A DNA stretch of 64,000 nucleotides from Burkholderia latens (GCF_001718795.1 NZ_CP013437.1:124001-188000); one strand, 5' to 3'; counted from the first letter of the stretch, positions 1 to 9,428 are shown. Program-made: numbers and translations. The notes: a model not told the origin generated them from the letters alone.

Positions 1-2954
1 GCGTCGGGCGGCGCAACGTAGTCGGGTCGCGACCATTTGGCCGCGGCGTCGATGCCCGCGTTCGGCGTGCGTGCGCCGTAGCGGAAATTGCCGGCCGGCA
101 ACGGCCGTGCGTCGCGCGGACGCGGCAGCACGTCGAGCCGCACGGCGAGCTCCTTGTACGCGGGCGTGTTGACGTCGGGATCGTGGTGTTCTCCCGTCAG
201 CTCGTTCGCGCCGGGCTTGCCCTGGTGAATCGGCAGAAACAGCGTGTTGCCGCGCACGCGATCGGTGACGAGCGCGATCATCTCGGCCGAGCCGCGCCGC
301 GACGTGAGGCGCACCCACGTGCCGTCCTCGATTCCGCGCGCGGCCGCGACCTCGCGGCTCACCTCCACGAACCATTCGGGCGACAGCCCCCACAGCCGTC
401 CGCCGCGGCCGCTCTGGTTCGTCGACTGGAAATGTTCGAGCATCCGTCCGTTGTCTGCGAGCAGGTCGTATTCGTCGTCGGCGTCCTCGGCGGGAGGCTG
501 CCATTTGACCGGATGCAGTTTCGCGCGGCCGTCCTCCGTGTGGAAACGCTCCGTATAAAGCAACGGCGTGTCCGTGCCGTCGGCGCGCACCGGCCACACG
601 AGCGACTGCCAGCCTTCTAGGCGCGCATAGCTGACGCCGGCGAACATCTCGGCAATGCCGGCTACCTCGTCCATGATCTGCGACGGATGCGTGTAACCCC
701 AGTCATGGCCCATCCGCGCCGCGAGATCGGTCAGGATGCGCCAGTCGGGACGGCTGTTGCCGAGCGGCGGCATCACCTCGTAAAAGCGCTGGATTCTCCG
801 TTCGGTATTGACGAACGTGCCGTCCTTTTCGACGCTCGGGCAGCCGGGGAGCACGACGTCCGCGAATTCGGCGGTGCGGCTCATGAAAATGTCCTGCACC
901 ACGAAGAAGTCGAGCTGCGAGAACGCGCGGTGTACGTTCTCGGAATCGGCGTCCGAGAACGCCGTTTCCTCGCCGATCACCATCATCGCCTTCAGGCGCC
1001 CTTGCGCGGCCTGCTCGACCATCATGAAATTGTCCTCGCCGATCGTCGACGACAGCGCCCCCGGCTCGACACCCCACGCGCGCGCCCATTTGTCCCGCAC
1101 CGCGTCGTCGGTGACCTTCTCGTATCCCGGATAGACGTTCTTCAGGCAGCCGAAGTCGCTCGCGCCCTGCACATTGTTGTGGCCGCGCATCGGATAGCCG
1201 CCGGTGCCCGGCCGGCCGTAGTTGCCGGTCACGAGCAGCAGGTTCGACAGCGCCGTGCTCGCGTCGGCGCCGTGACTGTGCTGCGTGATGCCCATTGCCC
1301 AGACGATGCAGACGCTCGGCGAGCGCCCGATCATGTCGGCCGCTTCGACGAGCTGCTCGCGCGCGATGCCGGTCGTTTGCGCGGCGAATTCCATCGTGAA
1401 CGGTTCCAGCGACGCGCGGTAGTCGTCCACGCCGTTGACCCGCGCGGCAAGGAAATCGGTATCGGCGAGCCCGTGGTCGAACGCGTAGCGCGCGAATGCC
1501 GACGCCCATACGAGATCCGTGCCGGTGCGCGGGCGCAAGTGCAGATCGGCGCGCTCCGCCATCTCGTGGCGGCGCGGATCGACGACGATCAGCCGCTGGC
1601 CGCGCAGCTTGCGCGCGGCTTTCAGGCGCGACGCGATCACCGGGTGACATTCCGCGGTATTGCTGCCGACGATCACGATCAGGTCGGCCGCCGCGAGATC
1701 GGCGATCGTGCCTGCGTCGCCGCCGTAGCCGACCGTGCGGAACAGCCCCATCGTCGCCGGGTTCTGGCAGTAGCGCGACGAATTGTCGACGCTGTTGGTG
1801 CCGATCACGAGCCGCGCGATCTTCTGCGTCAGATACGCCTCTTCGTTGCTCGCCTTGCTCGACCCGATGAAGCCGATGCTGTCGGGGCCGTGTGCGGCGC
1901 GGATTTCCAGCAGCCGTCGCGCGACGACGTCGAGCGCCTCGTCCCACGACACTTCGTGAAAGCGGCCATGCTCGCGCACGAGCGGCGTCGTGAGCCGCTT
2001 TGGATCGTTGACGAAATCCCAGCCGAAGCGGCCCTTCACGCAGGTCGAGATGCCGTTGGCCGGCGCGTCGACGACGGGCTGCACCTTCAGCACGTGCCGG
2101 TCGCGTGTCCACATCTCGAATGCGCAACCGACGCCGCAATACGTGCAGACGGTCTTGGTGCGCCTGATTTCGGCCTGGCGCAACGCGATGTCCACCTTCG
2201 ACACGCCGGTGACCGGCGGCGCACCGATCGTGCGCTCAAGCACCTTCACGAAATCGATAAGCGGTCGCTTGACCGTTTCCGGCATCGCGGTAAACGGGCC
2301 CGCATCGGGCTGCATCGATTTCTCGAGCAGTGCGTTGCACGGGCACACCGTGACGCAATGCCCGCAGCTCACGCAACTCGATTCGCCGATCGCGCTGCCG
2401 CTGTCCCACAGCACGCGCGGATGCTCCATCGAGAAATCGATGCTCAACGTCTCGTTTACCTCGACGTTCTGGCACGCCTCGACACACCGCCCGCACAGGA
2501 TGCACTGGTCCGGGTCGTACGTGTAGAACGGGTTGGATTCGTCCTTCGCGTACGGCTTGCGCTGATACGCATAGCGCTGGATCGGCAGATGCATGTCGGC
2601 GAACGTGTTGTGGAGCGTGCAATCGCCCGTGTTGTGTTCGCAGACGCTGCAGTACAACTCGTGCTTCGCGAGCAGCCGGTCCATCCCTTCCTCGCGCGCG
2701 CGCCGCGCCCGCTCGGACCGGCTTACGACCGCGAGCCCATCGGCGCTGCGCAGCGCGCATGCGCGTGCCAGCTCGCCGTCCCCGGTTTCGACCCAGCAGA
2801 CGTCGCAGGTCTGCAACGCGCCGAGCGCGCGGTGGTAGCACACGTGCGGCAGCGACACGTCGTGCTCGGCGAGGAAATCCAGCAGCGGCTGATCGGCGTC
2901 GCCACGCAGCGTGGCGCCGTCGAACTTGATCGAACAGGTTCGGGAGTCGGCCAT
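1..2954 (-). CDS. Formate dehydrogenase alpha subunit-like molybdopterin oxidoreductase (partial, 3' end outside window)
   Basis: This is a large molybdenum oxidoreductase; 984 codons lie inside the window and the frame is still open at the left edge. Its start is an ATG at 2952-2954 giving MADSRTCSIK. The N-terminus carries a 2Fe-2S ferredoxin domain (Cys39, 50, 53, 66), a His-Cys cluster (His98, Cys102, 105, 112) and two 4Fe-4S motifs (CILCGRC at 151-161, CVSCGHC at 194-204). The catalytic part begins with the 4Fe-4S set Cys270, 273, 277 and 305, followed by the bis-MGD domain. This layout matches NAD-linked formate dehydrogenase alpha subunits. The presumed Mo-ligand Cys396 sits in SRYCQNPATMG, where formate dehydrogenases normally have Cys-His or SeCys-His, so formate as the substrate is not certain. 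No beta or gamma subunit lies next to it on this side. It is divergent from the oxidase operon, with 234 bp between. Confidence 0.85.
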   Translation of the reverse strand, partial: MADSRTCSIKFDGATLRGDADQPLLDFLAEHDVSLPHVCYHRALGALQTCDVCWVETGDGELARACALRSADGLAVVSRSERARRAREEGMDRLLAKHELYCSVCEHNTGDCTLHNTFADMHLPIQRYAYQRKPYAKDESNPFYTYDPDQCILCGRCVEACQNVEVNETLSIDFSMEHPRVLWDSGSAIGESSCVSCGHCVTVCPCNALLEKSMQPDAGPFTAMPETVKRPLIDFVKVLERTIGAPPVTGVSKVDIALRQAEIRRTKTVCTYCGVGCAFEMWTRDRHVLKVQPVVDAPANGISTCVKGRFGWDFVNDPKRLTTPLVREHGRFHEVSWDEALDVVARRLLEIRAAHGPDSIGFIGSSKASNEEAYLTQKIARLVIGTNSVDNSSRYCQNPATMGLFRTVGYGGDAGTIADLAAADLIVIVGSNTAECHPVIASRLKAARKLRGQRLIVVDPRRHEMAERADLHLRPRTGTDLVWASAFARYAFDHGLADTDFLAARVNGVDDYRASLEPFTMEFAAQTTGIAREQLVEAADMIGRSPSVCIVWAMGITQHSHGADASTALSNLLLVTGNYGRPGTGGYPMRGHNNVQGASDFGCLKNVYPGYEKVTDDAVRDKWARAWGVEPGALSSTIGEDNFMMVEQAAQGRLKAMMVIGEETAFSDADSENVHRAFSQLDFFVVQDIFMSRTAEFADVVLPGCPSVEKDGTFVNTERRIQRFYEVMPPLGNSRPDWRILTDLAARMGHDWGYTHPSQIMDEVAGIAEMFAGVSYARLEGWQSLVWPVRADGTDTPLLYTERFHTEDGRAKLHPVKWQPPAEDADDEYDLLADNGRMLEHFQSTNQSGRGGRLWGLSPEWFVEVSREVAAARGIEDGTWVRLTSRRGSAEMIALVTDRVRGNTLFLPIHQGKPGANELTGEHHDPDVNTPAYKELAVRLDVLPRPRDARPLPAGNFRYGARTPNAGIDAAAKWSRPDYVAPPD

Positions 2955-3188
2955 GGGAGTCTCTGGCAGGAACGGTGGGCATTGCCGGTCGCCCGGCGCA
3001 TCGCGCGTGCCCGGCCGTCCGAGCCCGCATTGCCCCGGACTCGCGCGCATCGGCATGGCGAAGCGGCGCGGATTTTGTAATTACGGCGCGTCGGGGCCGA
3101 ATGCGGCCGCAGTCGCACGCGCGCCGGCGGCCCGCCGCCGGGGAACGCGGATTGCTGTAGCGCACCGTCCTCCCCATACCTGCGCCCC

Positions 3189-4283
3189 ATGGTCCTCCGT
3201 GCCGCGTCACCTCCCCGCCGTGCCATCGTGCGTGAACTCGCGGCCGCACGCCGCCTGTGCGCCGCCGCGACGCTGGCGGCCACGTCGTGCGCGCACGCCG
3301 CATGGCCGGACCAAAACGCGTTGCGCCCCGCAGGCATCCAGGCGGTGCGGATCGCGTCGCTGTGGCACTGGACGCTGCTCGTGTGTGCGCTCGTGTTCGC
3401 CGCCGTGCTCGCGGCACTCGCACTTGCGCTGTGGCGCCGCGCGCCGGCCGGCGCGGCGGCGCCGATGGAGGACGACCGGCCGCTGCCGCCCGATCCGCGC
3501 CGCGAGCGCCGTGCGAGCCGCGTAACGCGGACCGCGACGGCGGCGTCGGTCGTCGTGCTGGCCGGCCTGATCGTCGCGGACGTGCTGACCGACCGCGCGC
3601 TGTCGCGGCTGCCGGTGACCGACGCACTGCGCATCGAGATGACGGGCCACCAGTGGTGGTGGGACGTGCGCTACCCCGCCGACGGCGCAGGCGGCGACGG
3701 CGGCTTCGCGACGGCGAACGAGCTGCACGTGCCGGTCGGGCGTGCGGTGATCGTGTCGCTGAAGGCTGCCGACGTGATCCATACGTTCTGGGCGCCCAAC
3801 CTGCACGGCAAGAAAGACATGATCCCCGGCCGCGACGCGACGATCGCGTTTCGCGTCGACAAGCCCGGCCGGTATCGCGGGCAGTGCGCGGAATACTGCG
3901 GCCTCGAGCATGCGTTGATGGCGTTCGTCGTGGTGGCCGAGCCGCAGGCGCAGTTCGATGCGTGGGTCGCGCAGCAGCGTCGGCCTGCCGTCGACGCGCC
4001 GTCGTCGTTCGCGCAGGCCGGCCAGCGCGTGTTCGTCGCCGGCGCATGCGCGACTTGCCACACGGTGCGCGGCACGCCCGCATCCGGCACGCTGGGCCCC
4101 GACCTCACGCACGTGATGAGCCGCTCGATGCTCGCGGGCGGCACGTTCCCGAACGATCGCGCGCATCTGGCCAGATGGTTGCGTACGCCCGGCGCGCTGA
4201 AACCGGGCACGACGATGCCGCCGAGCACGCTGAGCCCGATGGAGCAACAGGCTGTGATCGCGTGGCTGGAGACGCTGCGATGA
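3189..4283 (+). CDS. coxB: Cytochrome c oxidase subunit II with fused cytochrome c domain (oxidase 1)
   Basis: This subunit takes electrons from cytochrome c and passes them through a CuA centre to subunit I. An N-terminal signal-like segment is followed by two membrane helices (about residues 55-78 and 115-140). The periplasmic cupredoxin domain has the CuA ligands, with one His in VIHTFWAP and the rest in CAEYCGLEHALM. A C-terminal heme c domain has CATCH, which makes it a caa3-type subunit. It is 364 aa long. The start is uncertain: no clear Shine-Dalgarno precedes ATG 3189, and an in-frame GTG at 3228 would give a shorter leader. Its stop overlaps the next start (ATGA), so it is the first gene of a tightly coupled oxidase operon that runs to 9417. 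Confidence 0.93.
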   Translation: MVLRAASPPRRAIVRELAAARRLCAAATLAATSCAHAAWPDQNALRPAGIQAVRIASLWHWTLLVCALVFAAVLAALALALWRRAPAGAAAPMEDDRPLPPDPRRERRASRVTRTATAASVVVLAGLIVADVLTDRALSRLPVTDALRIEMTGHQWWWDVRYPADGAGGDGGFATANELHVPVGRAVIVSLKAADVIHTFWAPNLHGKKDMIPGRDATIAFRVDKPGRYRGQCAEYCGLEHALMAFVVVAEPQAQFDAWVAQQRRPAVDAPSSFAQAGQRVFVAGACATCHTVRGTPASGTLGPDLTHVMSRSMLAGGTFPNDRAHLARWLRTPGALKPGTTMPPSTLSPMEQQAVIAWLETLR

Positions 4284-6223
4284 GCGCGCATCGTTCGCCG
4301 CCTTCCGCGCAGCCGCTGCTCGACGGCCCGGCCGGCGGCCAGGCCGCCGTCGACGCGCTCGCGCGCACATGGAGCGACCGGCCCGGCTTCATCGGGATGC
4401 TGGCTGCGGTCAATCACAAGACGATTGCACGCCGCTTCGTGATCACGACCTTCACGTTCTTCGTGCTGGGCGGGCTGTTTGCGCTCGCGATGCGCATGCA
4501 GCTCGCAAGCGCCGACAATCGCCTGCTCGGCCCCGCCACGTACGACCAGTTCTTCACGATGCACGGCACGACGATGATGTTCCTGTTCGCCGTGCCGGTG
4601 ATGCAGGCGGTCGCAGGCTGGATCGTGCCGCTGATGATCGGCGCCCGCACGGTCGCGTTTCCGCGGATGAATGCGTACGCGTACTGGGTCTTCCTGTTCG
4701 GCGGCCTCACGCTGTATGTCGGCTTCGCGCTCGGCGCACGGCCCGACGCCGGCTGGTTCAGCTACGTGCCGCTTGCCGGCCCCGACTATTCGACCGGCAA
4801 GGGCGCCGACATCTGGGCGCAGATGATCACCTTCTCCGAGCTGTCGGCACTGATCGAGGCAGTGGTGCTGATCACGACGATCCTGAAACTGCGCGCGCCA
4901 GGCATGTCGCTCGACCGGATGCCCTTGTTCGTGTGGGCCACGCTCGTCACGCAATTCATGGTGCTGTTCGCGATGCCGGCCGTCATGCTGTCCAGCACCG
5001 CGCTGATTCTCGATCGCCTCGTCGGCACCCATTTCTACAATCCCGCGCGCGGCGGCGACGTGCTGCTGTGGCAGCACCTGTTCTGGTTCTTCGGGCATCC
5101 GGAGGTCTACCTGATCTTCATCCCGCCGCTCGGCTTCATCTCGACGATCGTGCCGACCTTCGCGCGCCGGCCGATATTCGGCTACCCGGCGATGGTGCTA
5201 GCGCTGATCGCGACCGCGTTCCTCGCGTTCGGCCTGTGGGTGCATCACATGTATGCGACGAGCCTGCCTGCGCTCGGCAAAAGCTTCTTCACCGCGGCAA
5301 GCCTCGCGATCGCGATTCCATCCGGAATCCAGATCTTCTGCTGGCTCGCGACGCTGTGGCTCGGCCGGCCGCGACTGAAAACCCCGCTGCTGTTCGTGCT
5401 CGCGTTTTTCTTCATCCTCGTGCTTGGCGGCCTGACCGGCGTGATGCTCGGCTCGGTATCCCTCGACCTGCAGGTGCACGATACGTACTTCGTCGTCGCG
5501 CACCTGCACTACGTACTGCTCGGCGGCGCGGTGTTTCCACTGTTCGGCGCGTTCTACTACTGGTTCCCCAAGCTGACCGGGCGGCTGCTCGACGAAACGC
5601 TCGGCCGCGTGCAGTTCTGGCTGTTCTTCATCGGCTTCAACCTGACTTTCTTTCCAATGCATGTGCTCGGCCTCGACGGCATGCCGCGCCGCGTTTGGAC
5701 TTATCCGGCGCACCGCGGCTGGGACGGGCTGAACCTGATCTCGACCATCGGCGCATGGGCGATCGCGCTCAGCGTGCTGCTGTTCGTCGTCAACGTCGTA
5801 CGCAGCCGCACGCGCGGCGCGCCGGCCGGCGCCGATCCGTGGGGCGCGGGCACGCTCGAATGGCTGACGCCGAGCCCGCCGCCGCCGCACAATTTCGACA
5901 CGCTGCCGGTGGTCCACGGGCCGGAGCCGCTGTGGGAACCGGCGCGCGAACCGCGTTGCGTGGCGGGGCTCGCCACCGATCGCCGCGAAGTGCTGACGAC
6001 CACCGCGCTCGACGCGACGCCGGACCTGCGTCCGCTGTTTCCGGGCCCGTCGCTGTGGCCGTTCGCGAGCGCGGTCGCGACGACGATCCTGTTCATCGGC
6101 TCGATCTTCACGCCATGGGCGGTCGTGTGGGGAGCGGTGCCGGTCACCGCCGCGCTGATCGGCTGGTTCTGGCCGACGCGCCGCGAAACGGCGCTTGCGC
6201 GGGAACGGGAGCAGCGGCCATGA
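4280..6223 (+). CDS. coxA: Cytochrome c oxidase subunit I (oxidase 1), divergent proton channels
   Basis: This is the catalytic heme-copper subunit, 647 aa with at least 12 membrane helices, starting at ATG 4280 inside the coxB stop. The low-spin heme His (FTMHGTTM), the CuB ligands (HPEVY and VHHMY), the heme a3 and heme a histidines (HLHYVL) and the MPRR motif are all present, so the redox core looks intact. The proton pathways differ from the Paracoccus A-type pattern. The D-channel entry Asp of GAPDMAFPR is Thr here (GARTVAFPR), and the K-channel Lys of PTGIK is Gln (PSGIQ). The inner Glu of HPEVY is kept. A C-terminal extension of about 100 residues with a further hydrophobic stretch follows the core. 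It would reduce oxygen with electrons from CoxB; its proton-pumping ability is in doubt. Confidence 0.93.
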   Translation: MSAHRSPPSAQPLLDGPAGGQAAVDALARTWSDRPGFIGMLAAVNHKTIARRFVITTFTFFVLGGLFALAMRMQLASADNRLLGPATYDQFFTMHGTTMMFLFAVPVMQAVAGWIVPLMIGARTVAFPRMNAYAYWVFLFGGLTLYVGFALGARPDAGWFSYVPLAGPDYSTGKGADIWAQMITFSELSALIEAVVLITTILKLRAPGMSLDRMPLFVWATLVTQFMVLFAMPAVMLSSTALILDRLVGTHFYNPARGGDVLLWQHLFWFFGHPEVYLIFIPPLGFISTIVPTFARRPIFGYPAMVLALIATAFLAFGLWVHHMYATSLPALGKSFFTAASLAIAIPSGIQIFCWLATLWLGRPRLKTPLLFVLAFFFILVLGGLTGVMLGSVSLDLQVHDTYFVVAHLHYVLLGGAVFPLFGAFYYWFPKLTGRLLDETLGRVQFWLFFIGFNLTFFPMHVLGLDGMPRRVWTYPAHRGWDGLNLISTIGAWAIALSVLLFVVNVVRSRTRGAPAGADPWGAGTLEWLTPSPPPPHNFDTLPVVHGPEPLWEPAREPRCVAGLATDRREVLTTTALDATPDLRPLFPGPSLWPFASAVATTILFIGSIFTPWAVVWGAVPVTAALIGWFWPTRRETALAREREQRP

Positions 6224-6840
6224 GCGACACGCGCACGCGCGCCGGCCTGCCCGACACGCTCGACGTCAGCGCGTTGCCGACCTATGCGCACGGGCCGCGC
6301 AGCATCACATGGTGGGCGACGGGCGGCCTGATGCTGGTCGAAGGCACCGTGTTCGCGATCGCGCTGATGACGTATTTCTATCTGCGCAGCCTGGCGCCGA
6401 GCTGGCCGCTCGGCGCGCCGCCGCCCGCACTGTGGGCAGGCACGCTGAACACCGTGCTGATGCTCGCGAGCCTCGCGCCGAACTTCGCCGCGCAGCGCGC
6501 GGCCGAGCGCGGCGATCTGGTCGGCGCGCGCACGTGGCTCGCCGTGTGCGCTGCCGGTGCGTGGATATTCATCGTCGTGCGCGCATTCGAATTCGGCACG
6601 CTGAACGTGGACTGGTACACGAATGCGTACGGCTCGGTCGCGTGGCTGCTGATGGGCCTGCATACGACGCACCTGATCACCGATGCGATCGATTCGTCCG
6701 TGCTTGCCGCGCTGCTGTTTACGGGGCCGTTCGAACGCAAACGCTTCGGCAACGTCGGCGAGAACGCGCTCTACTGGTATTTCGTCGTGCTGAGCTGGCT
6801 GCCGATCTACGCGACCGTCTACCTGGTGCCGCGACTATGA
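6220..6840 (+). CDS. coxC: Cytochrome c oxidase subunit III (oxidase 1)
   Basis: This 206-aa polytopic membrane protein of the heme-copper oxidase subunit III family has about five helices. The recognisable features are TWWATGGLMLVEGTVFAIAL near residue 30 and a C-terminal ENALYWYFVVLSWLPIY segment typical of the family. In A-type oxidases subunit III stabilises subunit I and helps proton uptake into the D channel. ATG 6220 overlaps the coxA stop. It is a separate gene here, whereas the second oxidase operon in this window has the same domain fused to subunit I. Confidence 0.9.
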   Translation: MSDTRTRAGLPDTLDVSALPTYAHGPRSITWWATGGLMLVEGTVFAIALMTYFYLRSLAPSWPLGAPPPALWAGTLNTVLMLASLAPNFAAQRAAERGDLVGARTWLAVCAAGAWIFIVVRAFEFGTLNVDWYTNAYGSVAWLLMGLHTTHLITDAIDSSVLAALLFTGPFERKRFGNVGENALYWYFVVLSWLPIYATVYLVPRL

Positions 6841-7169
6841 AGAAGATGCCGATGCGGATCTGGATCGCGCTACTCGGTGCGCCGTCGGCGGTGCTTGCCG
6901 TACTGTCCGTCGACTATGCGATGGCCGACCCGGCTTGCGTCTGGCGCAGCACGCTGCCGATACTCGCGCTGACGGCCGTCGCCGCGGCGGCCACCGGCAC
7001 GTGTGCGGTGCTCGCGTGGCGCACGCCGCACGCGCATCGCCGCGCGGCCGGCGGCGGCACGCCCCGGGCATTGCTTGCGCAAGTCGGTGCGGGGGCCGGC
7101 GCGTTGTCGACGTTCGCGCTGGCGGCGTTCTGCGTTGCATCGTGGATCGTGCCGATCTGCGCGTCATGA
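6837..7169 (+). CDS. Small membrane protein of the caa3 operon, function unknown
   Basis: This 110-aa protein has three or four hydrophobic segments (about residues 5-28, 38-62 and 80-105) and few charged residues. It is translated from ATG 6837 within the coxC stop and overlaps the next gene, so it is clearly part of the oxidase operon. I do not recognise a named family. A similarly sized membrane protein occupies the same position after subunit III in the second oxidase operon (25005-25406), ending in a comparable hydrophobic helix. A structural or assembly role for the oxidase is an inference from position only. Confidence 0.7.
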   Translation: MKKMPMRIWIALLGAPSAVLAVLSVDYAMADPACVWRSTLPILALTAVAAAATGTCAVLAWRTPHAHRRAAGGGTPRALLAQVGAGAGALSTFALAAFCVASWIVPICAS

Positions 7170-8128
7170 CGATGGGAGCCGCGATCATGAGGGCACCGGG
7201 TTCGCGCAGGTCAACGGCTTTCACCGCGCTCGTACGCGGCGCGATGCTGATCGCGGGCGCGCAGACGCTGGACGCCCACGCGCATGTGATCGCGGCCGGC
7301 AGCGTGGATACGAACGCGCTCGGCTGGCCGTTCGAGCCGTTCGTCATCGCGCTGCTTGCGACGGCCGCTGTCGGTTATGCGCTCGGATATCGGCGGCTCG
7401 CGCGGCAAAGCCGGCGTGGACGCACGCAACTGATGCGCCGCGCGGCCGCCTTCTCGGTCGGCCTCGCGACGCTGTTCGTCGCGCTGTGCACGCCGCTCGA
7501 CACGCTGAGCGGCGTGCTGTTTTCCGCGCACATGGTGCAGCACGAGTTGCTGATGATCGTCGCGGCGCCGCTGGCGGTGCTCGGACGCCCGCTGCCGACG
7601 TGGCTGTGGGCGCTGCCGCCGAGCGCGCGGTTCCGTGTGGCCCGGGTTGCCCGCACGCGCTGGCTGCGCACGTCGTGGCGCGCCGCGACGGCGCCGGTAC
7701 CGGCATGGCTCCTGCATGCGGCCGCACTGTGGATCTGGCATATCCCGCGCTGCTTCGATGCGGCGCTCGCGGCGCCCGGCGTTCATACGCTTCAGCATGC
7801 GAGCTTCCTCGGCAGCGCGCTGCTGTTCTGGCGCGCGGTGTTCGACGATGCCGCGCGGCCAGCGCACGGCGCGTCGGCCGCGCTGTCGCTGTTCACGACG
7901 ATGGTCCACACGGCCGCGCTCGGCGCACTGATCACGCTGTCGCCGGGGCTCTGGTACCTGCCGTACGCGGAAACGACCACCGCGCTCGGTCTCGCGCCGC
8001 TCGAAGACCAGCAACTCGGCGGCCTCGTGATGTGGGTACCGGCCGGGCTCGCATACGTCGCCGCCGCGCTCGCGCTCGTCGCGCGCTGGTTGCGGCGGCC
8101 GGCCGGCCTTCGCGCGGAGGCGCCATGA
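7166..8128 (+). CDS. ctaG: CtaG-type cytochrome c oxidase assembly factor (caa3_CtaG family)
   Basis: This 320-aa integral membrane protein has about seven helices. The family pattern is visible: MVQHELLMIVAAPL near residue 118, WLLHAAALWIWHIP near 180, LQHASFLGSALLFW near 207 and a late EDQQLGGLVMW. In Bacillus and many proteobacteria CtaG proteins of this family help form active caa3 oxidase, probably through CuA or CuB metallation. They are unrelated to Cox11, which is also sometimes called CtaG. ATG 7166 overlaps the preceding stop. Only oxidase operon 1 carries one, so it may serve both oxidases. Confidence 0.88.
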   Translation: MTMGAAIMRAPGSRRSTAFTALVRGAMLIAGAQTLDAHAHVIAAGSVDTNALGWPFEPFVIALLATAAVGYALGYRRLARQSRRGRTQLMRRAAAFSVGLATLFVALCTPLDTLSGVLFSAHMVQHELLMIVAAPLAVLGRPLPTWLWALPPSARFRVARVARTRWLRTSWRAATAPVPAWLLHAAALWIWHIPRCFDAALAAPGVHTLQHASFLGSALLFWRAVFDDAARPAHGASAALSLFTTMVHTAALGALITLSPGLWYLPYAETTTALGLAPLEDQQLGGLVMWVPAGLAYVAAALALVARWLRRPAGLRAEAP

Positions 8129-9417
8129 TGCGCGCTGCTCGCCTGCGCGTCGCTGTTGCTGTCGCGGTCGCGGCGACCGTGCTCGCGATCGCGGAACCGG
8201 CGCGCGCGGTCGATCCCGACCCGGCGCTCGTCGAGCGCGGCGCGTATCTCGCGCGCATCGGCGACTGCGCCGGTTGCCACACGGCGCCTGCCGGCGGCAT
8301 CCCGTACGCCGGCGGCCAGGGTCTCGGCTCGCCGTTCGGCACGATCATGACGACCAACATCACACCCGATCCGCTGTTCGGGATCGGCCGCTATACGCTC
8401 AAGGATTTCGACCGCGCGCTCCGGCGCGGCATCGCGCGCGGCAACAAGCGACTCTATCCGGCGATGCCGTACGCATCGTTCTCGAAGCTGACGGACGACG
8501 ACGTTCGCGCGCTTTACGCGTACATGATGCTAGGCGTGAAGCCGGTCGCACGGCCGTCGCCGTCGAGCGACGTCGCGTTCCCGTTCAACCAGCGCTGGAC
8601 GCTCGTATTCTGGCAATGGGCGTTCGCGCCGCGCCACGTGTACGCGCCGCGTCCCGGTCGCGATGCACGCTGGAATCGCGGTGCGTATCTCGTGCAATCT
8701 CTCGGCCATTGCGGCGCGTGCCACACGCCGCGGGGACCCGCGTACCAGGAGCGCGGCTACGATGAATCGTCGTCGCGCTGGCTGACCGGCGGCACGAACG
8801 ACCACTGGTTTGCGCCGAACCTGACCGGCGACCCGGGCGCCGGGCTCGGCCGCTTGTCCGCAGACGACATCGCGGCGTTCCTGAAGACCGGGCACGCGGC
8901 GGGATTCTCCGCGTTCGGCACGATGGTCGCGCAAGTCGAGGACGGTACGCAGTATCTGAGCGACGACGACGCACGCGCGATTGCCGTGTTCCTGAAATCG
9001 CTGCCGGCGCGGCAGCCGACCGGCGGCTACACGCCCGGCGCGACACCGACGCCGGTGCGGCACGGCAATCGCGTACCCGATGCGCAATCGACCGGCGCGA
9101 ACGTCTACCGTTCGGCCTGTGCGCGCTGCCACGGCGCGGACGGCATGGGCGCGCCGCCTGCGTTCCCGCGGCTCGCCGGCAATCCGGCCGTGCTGACGGC
9201 CGACACGACATCGCTGATCCGGCTGCTCGTGGAAGGCGGCAACGCGCCGCGCACACTGACGGGGCCGCCCCGCACATCGATGCCCGGCTTTGCCGGCGTG
9301 CTGACGGACGCGCAGATCGCCGGCGCGCTCACGTGGATCCGCAGCGCGTGGGGAAACGATGCGTTGCCGGTTACTGCGAACGACGTGTCCAGCCTGCGCG
9401 AGAAGCTGCACAAATGA
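8125..9417 (+). CDS. Tri-heme cytochrome c (alcohol/gluconate dehydrogenase cytochrome subunit family)
   Basis: This 430-aa periplasmic or membrane-anchored cytochrome has three CxxCH heme sites: CAGCH at about residue 48, CGACH at about 197 and CARCH at about 332. A Sec signal peptide ends near ARA at residue 28. The spacing and the surrounding motifs (SPFGTIMTTNITPD, RLYPAMPY, NDHWFAPNLTG) belong to the tri-heme subunits that carry electrons from membrane-bound alcohol, gluconate or FAD-glucose dehydrogenases. It is the last gene of oxidase operon 1, with ATG 8125 inside the ctaG stop (ATG 8128 is also possible). Its position suggests it feeds the CoxB heme domain. A GMC dehydrogenase and its subunit 3, without a cytochrome of their own, lie 2.5 kb downstream on the other strand. 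Confidence 0.88.
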   Translation: MMRAARLRVAVAVAVAATVLAIAEPARAVDPDPALVERGAYLARIGDCAGCHTAPAGGIPYAGGQGLGSPFGTIMTTNITPDPLFGIGRYTLKDFDRALRRGIARGNKRLYPAMPYASFSKLTDDDVRALYAYMMLGVKPVARPSPSSDVAFPFNQRWTLVFWQWAFAPRHVYAPRPGRDARWNRGAYLVQSLGHCGACHTPRGPAYQERGYDESSSRWLTGGTNDHWFAPNLTGDPGAGLGRLSADDIAAFLKTGHAAGFSAFGTMVAQVEDGTQYLSDDDARAIAVFLKSLPARQPTGGYTPGATPTPVRHGNRVPDAQSTGANVYRSACARCHGADGMGAPPAFPRLAGNPAVLTADTTSLIRLLVEGGNAPRTLTGPPRTSMPGFAGVLTDAQIAGALTWIRSAWGNDALPVTANDVSSLREKLHK

Positions 9418-9428
9418 GCTGGCGCAGC

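Noticed and set aside
687..3080. A 797-codon open frame on the plus strand
   Set aside because: It is the antisense shadow of the formate-dehydrogenase-like gene: arginine- and histidine-rich, without a domain, while the minus strand has complete iron-sulfur and molybdopterin motifs.
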